A program made the position numbers and the translations under genes. 12,879 bases of DNA from Cudoniella acicularis (lineage: Eukaryota; Ascomycota; Leotiomycetes; Helotiales; Helotiaceae): assembly GCA_013054445.1 (NCBI GenBank), contig JAAMPI010001570.1, positions 1 to 12,879 of the forward strand, given 5' to 3'. The notes beneath the pieces are model-generated. The model worked only from the letters and a program-made list of their open reading frames with translations. It ran no database searches and was not told the origin of the DNA. Positions 8,226 through 12,879 of the stretch are shown in pieces (positions within the stretch are counted from its first letter, which is position 1; the number at the start of each line of letters is the position of its first letter).

Positions 8226-10439
8226 TTAAAATTGAGTACCAAAGTTCTTAGTCGCAAACTCTTCAAAGACAAATTGGTCAAAGCCACCAGATGCATTACA
8301 CACAATGCTGCCGTCACCCCAAATAGCAATATATGACCCGGGGTTGGTTAGATCTAGAGCCATTGCCTAACATCGGGTCAGCGAGTTCGAAAATAACTGC
8401 ATGGTTGAGAAATGGACATACCTTAATCCTGTGTCCTGCCCGATTGCTTCCAAAGCCGGTCTGGAGTTTTCGTCCTAGCAAGTTCTCGTTGCTAGAATAC
8501 TGTCCCTTGAGGTCTTGTCTTGTAGCGCCGTCCTTGAGCTCGACCACCCATGCGTCGTCCATGCCGAGCCATACTGCTTTGATTTTGCCAGCTTGCCACC
8601 ACGGCTGTTCCAAAAGATCCCTCGGAAGATCCCAGGCACTCCGAGCTTTGCTTCTGATAAAATAGTGTCCGTTCACGCCGAGTGACAGATATCTGGGGCA
8701 CCCAAAGCTCGTCCCCCCATCGTCTCGTTTGTGCTTTGCCAGAAGTGCGGTTAAGCCAGGGTAGTCTGGGAGAAAGGCCACTTTTTCAACAATATCTTGT
8801 CAGCAAAAACTTGTTTTTTGAGTAAATTACTCCTCTGGCACACTTACTCTCCTTGCAAGATCCGTCCTTATGATGATGGACATAAAACGAGTTAGAGGAT
8901 CCAAGAGCAAAAGCTCTTACTCCATCACCAATAGGGAGGTTTAGAATGGACCTGAATGTTCGAGAGAAGAATCCTGGTTTGCTTGCAGATCATTAGCCAA
9001 CTGATGCGGTAGTGGTTAAGGCGACTCCTACCTTGAGGGTAGTTCGACTTGGTCAAACCCAAGGCCACTTAGACGACTTTGTACCTTCGGCGGTAACTTG
9101 CTGTGCGTAGATGTCAGCAGGCTGAAATCCTGGATGAATCATGACTATAACTGCACCTTTCAGTTTTGTCGGGCCCGCAGAAGAAATACGCGTCACCAAC
9201 AAGTGTGACTGAACGGCACTCCTGAATTCGATTCGGACCTGGGTGGGATCTTCTCCTCGGTTGAGAAGAGGACGTAGCCATTTGTAGGGCTCTCATAGTT
9301 TCCTCATTCAGCCTTCTGAGCTCTTCCCGCTCCCGCTCTTGCCTCTCCAATTTTTCACGCTCGTTTCGAGCCCTGAGATCTGCAGCTCTCAAACTCATTT
9401 TCAGCCTTTTAAGATCTTCATTTCGCCTTTCGACTTCCAGTCTAGCCTCCTCTTTCTGCTTCTTTAGCGCTGCCGCAAGAGTAACTTTCTGTTTTTGGAG
9501 AGCCTTCTCATATTCCGCCTTCCGCTGTGCTTCTCTCTGTTTCGAAAGTTCACGTTCTTTAGCCAATTCGCCTTCAAGTGTCTTGCCAGCGGCTGTGTCC
9601 TGAAGCTCTCTCTCCTCTGTTACAAGCTCGGTCTGGATATCCAGCTCAACCCTCTTATTTCTCAATACCCTTTCAACGATCCTTTTTGCTGACTCTAGGG
9701 TATTGTGATGTCGCTCCACAATAGATCCATTTTTCACCATACACCCCCAAAATTCCTCGGTCTCTTTGAGTTCAGTCTCTCGCCTCATACCCTCTCTCTC
9801 GGCCACATTTTCCCACATGGTGGTGACCAAAATTACGTTTGTGAATTGCCCGCTACCGCACAGTGCCTGAAACATAAGCAGATTCTTTTTCGCCGAGCCT
9901 TGCATTCGTGGATCGATAATGCGGTGAAAATATAGCATGCCGCTGAGCTTCACGTCTTTTTCGAAGGACTCGCACAACCAATTCGTAATTTCCATCAACA
10001 CGTCGACATCGGAGCGATTGGTGTCGTCAAACCCTGGTGTGTCAATCAAGTACACATTCGTTTCATCGTTGTATCGGTAAAGATAAGGTGTCACCTCTTG
10101 AGTGCCTACCAGTGAAGTTAGGAAATTGCTTCACCCAAAGTTCTCAGCAGGTCAATCTCACATGATTGAAGACCATGGCCAATTTTGATATCCTTTGAGT
10201 CTGCTAGAAATTTTATGAAAGTGCTCTTGCCCGCCCCTGTCACACCCATAACGCCAATGAAAACATCATTAGGTTGGGGTTCAAAACCACCGCGGAAAGA
10301 GGTTTCATCGACCGTTGTAGCCTCTTCCTTTCGCGAACCGGGAAGACCAATTATGGCTACGACAATTAGCAAATTGCAGCTCACAGAGAGTCTAATATTT
10401 AGAATAGACGATAGACTTACCACTATTGACTCGGGCCAT
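8226..10439 (-). CDS. GTPase A: G domain, coiled coil, C-terminal repeat domain
   Basis: The model has seven exons: 10439-10421, 10356-10162, 10105-9157, 9100-9032, 8981-8848, 8780-8422 and 8366-8226. Introns are 64, 56, 56, 50, 67 and 55 nt; all phases match and the sum is 621 codons plus TAA. Most have clear donors (gtaagt, gtgaga, gtaagt, gtatgt) and ctaac/ctgac branch points; intron 3 (gtgcag donor) and intron 4 (aag acceptor) are the weakest. The G domain has P-loop GVTGAGKST (44-52) and DTPGFDD (93-99); TTMW (166-169) stands where N/TKxD is usual. A charged coiled coil spans about 232-347. The C-terminal part (about 371-621) holds repeats of the type A-L-G-x(n)-F-[YFV]-x(n)-D-G (starts near 432, 486, 522, 574) with WDLP and DLKGQY, resembling propeller-like blades in fungal proteins of unknown role. 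The ATG at 10439 is the first usable one, but the frame is open upstream to about 10520. It is related to AIG1/IMAP-like P-loop GTPases. A divergent paralogue begins at 10866. Confidence 0.8.
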
Positions 10440-10865
10440 CACTGGTTTCGTTGAAGATTGTTGCTTTGTAAGGCTATGAACCGCAGATCTATATTGCGTG
10501 CTAGTTGGGGAGGTAGACCGTCACTTTTAAGGCTTCACCGAAATGTTTGATTTGCGGCTCCCACTAATGGAGCCACGGCGCCAATAATATCTGATATCAT
10601 GGCTCTGACTCCACATTAAGTCATTTTCGTGCATGTTAATTGGGCGGGTTTCGAAACTTATGCAAGGCTGGGTAGCTGAGAACCGAAAAGGGCAAGACTG
10701 ACCAGGTGGTGGAGGCGGAGCAATACAGGTAGACATGGGGCTTATTGCAGTGGAGGCTTGATCACAAAAGAACTGAACATCTCAGTCAGAGGCTGACTTT
10801 TGTCTGCTTCGTCATATAATGCCTGCAACCAAACGAATTGAAAATATAGGCATATCACAGAGAAG
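10440..10865. promoter_or_regulatory. Shared divergent promoter region of the two GTPase genes
   Basis: These 426 bases separate the two ATG codons of oppositely oriented paralogues, so both promoters must lie here or overlap. A TATA-like catataatg at about 10813-10821 lies 50 bases before the plus-strand ATG. A CCAAT pentamer occurs at about 10580-10584. A minus-strand ATG frame at 10527-10736 (69 codons, proline-rich start) could be an upstream exon of GTPase A, but I found no donor and acceptor with matching phase and good consensus. Confidence 0.5.
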
Positions 10866-12392
10866 ATGAATACCAGCTCCCCACCTCAGTATGTAGTTAT
10901 ACCTCGTTCGCAAAGCTACTTTGTACATGAAGGCTAATTTTCCACACTGAAAGGGCCGAGGAGGTTCTCATTGCAGTGATGGGATCCACTGGAAGTGGAA
11001 AGACAACATTCATCTCGACATTAGTTGAAGAGGATGTAGGTGTTGGCCACGGATTGAAGTCCGGTAAGGCACTTCCAAGAATATGAAAGATATTTGTCTG
11101 AATTTGCCCTTTGTTCAGCAACTGCCACTTCCGCCGTATACAGCTTTCTGCGATCAGGGTGCCAGGTCAAGCTAATAGATACCCCTGGCTTCAACGACAC
11201 CATGATCACCGACTCAGAAGTCCTGCGAAGCATCGCTTTCATCTTGGCTCAGACTTATCATCAAGGAAGGAGAATCGCGGGTATCATCTACCTACACCGG
11301 ATAACAGACACTAGAGTTAGCAGCTCAAGCAAGAAGATGATGAAAGTCATCCAGGATTTAGTCGGTGCAGAAGCCTTCCCGTGTGTGGTTCTTGCCTCAA
11401 CGATGTGGCAAACTCTTGCGGATGATAATACTGCTTATGAAATTGCGATAAAGCGTGAAGCAGAGCTGCAATACACAGAAGACTTTTGGGGAGCGATGTG
11501 TCGTGGCGGAAGCAAGATTATGCGCTGGGATAGATCTCGAGACTCCGCGCTTGCCATGGTTGACTTTCTGAGTTCATTCCAATCCAAAACTGGCAACGTG
11601 CCGCTTCAAATTCAAAAAGAGATGGTGGATTCAAACATGGAGCTCGGCGACACGGAAGCTGGGCAGACCATGAATGCAACTATCAATAAGCTGACAATGA
11701 AGGTTCGCCGGGAACAGGGCATGCAGATTACGAGATTGCAAAAAGAAAATGCTCTTCGACAAGCTCAGCATGATCAGGAATTAGCAGCAATGAAAGAAGA
11801 TTGTGAGAGAAGGATCTTCGAGGCAAAGATATCCCAAGAAAAGCTTAAAGTTAACTTCCACAATCTCTCAGAGCAGAAACTTGGGGAGTGCGAAGATATG
11901 CTGCAAGTTATCACAGAAGATATACACAAAACCAGAAAGAGACGGCAGATGAAAGAACTCGAAAATGCACAATTCGATCGAGAGAAATCCGACGTTGACG
12001 AATCCTCTCAAACGGAGATAGAGTATAATGAGGCGAAGCTAAAGGAACTTGATGACAAAATTGGGCTTTTGAAGGCTCATGGGGCAACTGCTGAATTGAC
12101 TCGCGTTCTCGAAGATTATAAACGTGTGAAGGGGAATCTGAAGGAGTTTTTGGAACAGAAAGAGGCTCGAGATTTGGAGAAGCGTTTGAGACAGAGTGAA
12201 GTGGCCTCCTTGCGGGGAGAGGAGACTAGACTTGGGAAAACGCAACTGGCATTACAGGGGCTTGGTGTCCTGATGGGTGTAGGAAGCATCGTTGCCGGAG
12301 CAGTTACTGGAATTTTCCCCCTAATAGGGGGAGGAGTTTCGCTAGCAAGTAATTCCATAGCTTCGATCACGGGAAACAAACGCCGTGGTTGA
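10866..12392 (+). CDS. GTPase B: G domain, coiled coil, hydrophobic C-terminus
   Basis: The model has three exons: 10866-10888, 10954-11063 and 11119-12392, joined to 468 codons plus TGA. Intron 1 (65 nt, gtatgt donor, gctaat branch) and intron 2 (55 nt, gtaagg donor, ttcag acceptor) have matching phases. Without splicing, the long open frame starting at 11094 lacks the P-loop; exon 2 supplies it. The G domain (about 12-215) has GSTGSGKTT (18-26), DTPGFND (65-71) and STMW (138-141). Blocks shared with GTPase A include VGHGL/IGHGL, YLHRITDTR/YFHRIIDPR and DFWGAM/EFWGCM. A long coiled coil covers about 231-416. Residues 421-462 form a hydrophobic, glycine-rich segment (GLGVLMGVGSIVAGAV, then IFPLIGGGVSLA) followed by a basic end KRRG, possibly a membrane hairpin. 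It lacks the repeat domain of GTPase A. The protein is probably a GTP-regulated, oligomerising, membrane-acting protein; its substrate or partner is unknown. Confidence 0.85.
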
Positions 12393-12879
12393 TGAATGTG
12401 GTGATGGGCTTAGGGTGGCGTCAGAACTAGGGATGAGTTGGCATGCCGCATTGCATTCAAGGATTGATTCCCCGGAGTGTTCTAGTATTGTGTTCCTAGG
12501 AGTTTCCTCCCTGGTATAATCATGATTTCATATCCTTAAAAAAATTACATTTAGATTATAGTCCGGAATATTTTGTAGGGGAGAAGCTACCTGACTGGTT
12601 TCCTTTAAATGAATGTCCTCTAGCTCGCAGGAGACGTTTCGCTAATGCACTCAAAACACTTCAAAAGTCCCAAATAATGATTAAGGTTCCCATCCAAGAG
12701 TGGAAATATATAGGATTAAACCGCATTAAATATTGCATTCAAAGTATGCAAGGGGTGTACGTCTTGAAGAAAGCGCTGAACTTTTGAAGTGCTCTGATTG
12801 ACTTGTGGAAAACTAAGCAAACTTATTCTGCCGAATGCTGGCGGGGTATAGTCAGGGCACTCTCCCAATCGGAGAAATA
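12393..12879. other. 3' flank of GTPase B; no gene seen
   Basis: There is no convincing open frame. The region is moderately AT-rich with an A run at about 12538-12544 and contains the second copy of the short inverted-repeat element (12648-12800). Confidence 0.5.
12648..12800. mobile_element. MITE-like element, copy 2
   Basis: Terminal inverted repeats of 23 bases (12648-12670 and 12778-12800) match at 19 positions around the perfect core CACTTCAAAAGT. The element is about 153 bp and non-coding, the same length and ends as the element at 3140-3292. The interior shares only short patches with copy 1 (for example around aataat and ttccc). No certain target-site duplication was seen. Confidence 0.6.

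Noticed and set aside
8314..8421. Taking the TGA at 8314-8316 as the end of GTPase A
   Set aside because: A gtatgt donor at 8421 and ttag acceptor at 8367 remove this stop and join in phase to 46 further codons that complete another repeat unit.
9114..9156. Taking the stop at 9114 as the end of GTPase A
   Set aside because: It lies inside a probable intron; splicing continues the protein in phase through four more exons.
10527..10736. 69-codon minus-strand frame as first exon of GTPase A
   Set aside because: It starts with a real ATG and is proline-rich, but no donor/acceptor pair with good consensus and matching phase was found.

Overview
The window looks like nuclear DNA of a filamentous ascomycete fungus. 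Protein genes are interrupted by short introns (50-67 nt) with GTRNGT-type donors, CTAAC/CTGAC-like branch points and YAG acceptors. One gene is a secreted plant-cell-wall esterase. The spaces between genes are AT-rich and hold decayed repeats and gene relics with C-to-T/G-to-A type damage that resembles repeat-induced point mutation (RIP). No bacterial operon structure, tRNA, rRNA or CRISPR array was seen.

Left part (1-4400). After about 1.5 kb without a recognisable gene comes a frameshifted relic (1571-2862). Its C-terminal 306 codons are intact and end in an alanine-rich segment plus a strongly acidic tail. I tentatively read it as an endogenous copy of a nucleoprotein gene of a fungal negative-strand RNA virus (mymonavirus-like). 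It is followed by a short inverted-repeat element (3140-3292) and by the C-terminal stub of a possible heterokaryon-incompatibility type protein on the minus strand (3619-3897).

Middle (4506-8225). An intact, intronless gene for a secreted feruloyl esterase (292 aa, CE1 type) has possible XlnR and CreA sites upstream. To its right is a minus-strand gene relic with several stop codons of the CGA-to-TGA kind (5781-6346). A 690-bp AT-rich foldback element with poly-C/poly-G terminal inverted repeats follows (6545-7235). A short plus-strand coding-like stretch abuts its right end.

Right part (8226-12392). This is the most interesting region: two divergently transcribed paralogous GTPase genes, head to head over a 426-bp intergenic space. 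The minus-strand gene (8226-10439, seven exons, 621 aa) encodes a G domain, a long charged coiled coil and a C-terminal repeat domain. Five of its exons only become visible once the introns are resolved; the stop at the end of its longest open frame lies inside an intron. The plus-strand gene (10866-12392, three exons, 468 aa) encodes a related G domain, a coiled coil and a glycine-rich hydrophobic C-terminus that could insert in a membrane. Shared G domains, different tails and a shared promoter region suggest a co-expressed pair, perhaps a sensor-like and a membrane-effector-like partner. That functional idea is inference only. A second copy of the short inverted-repeat element lies just downstream (12648-12800).
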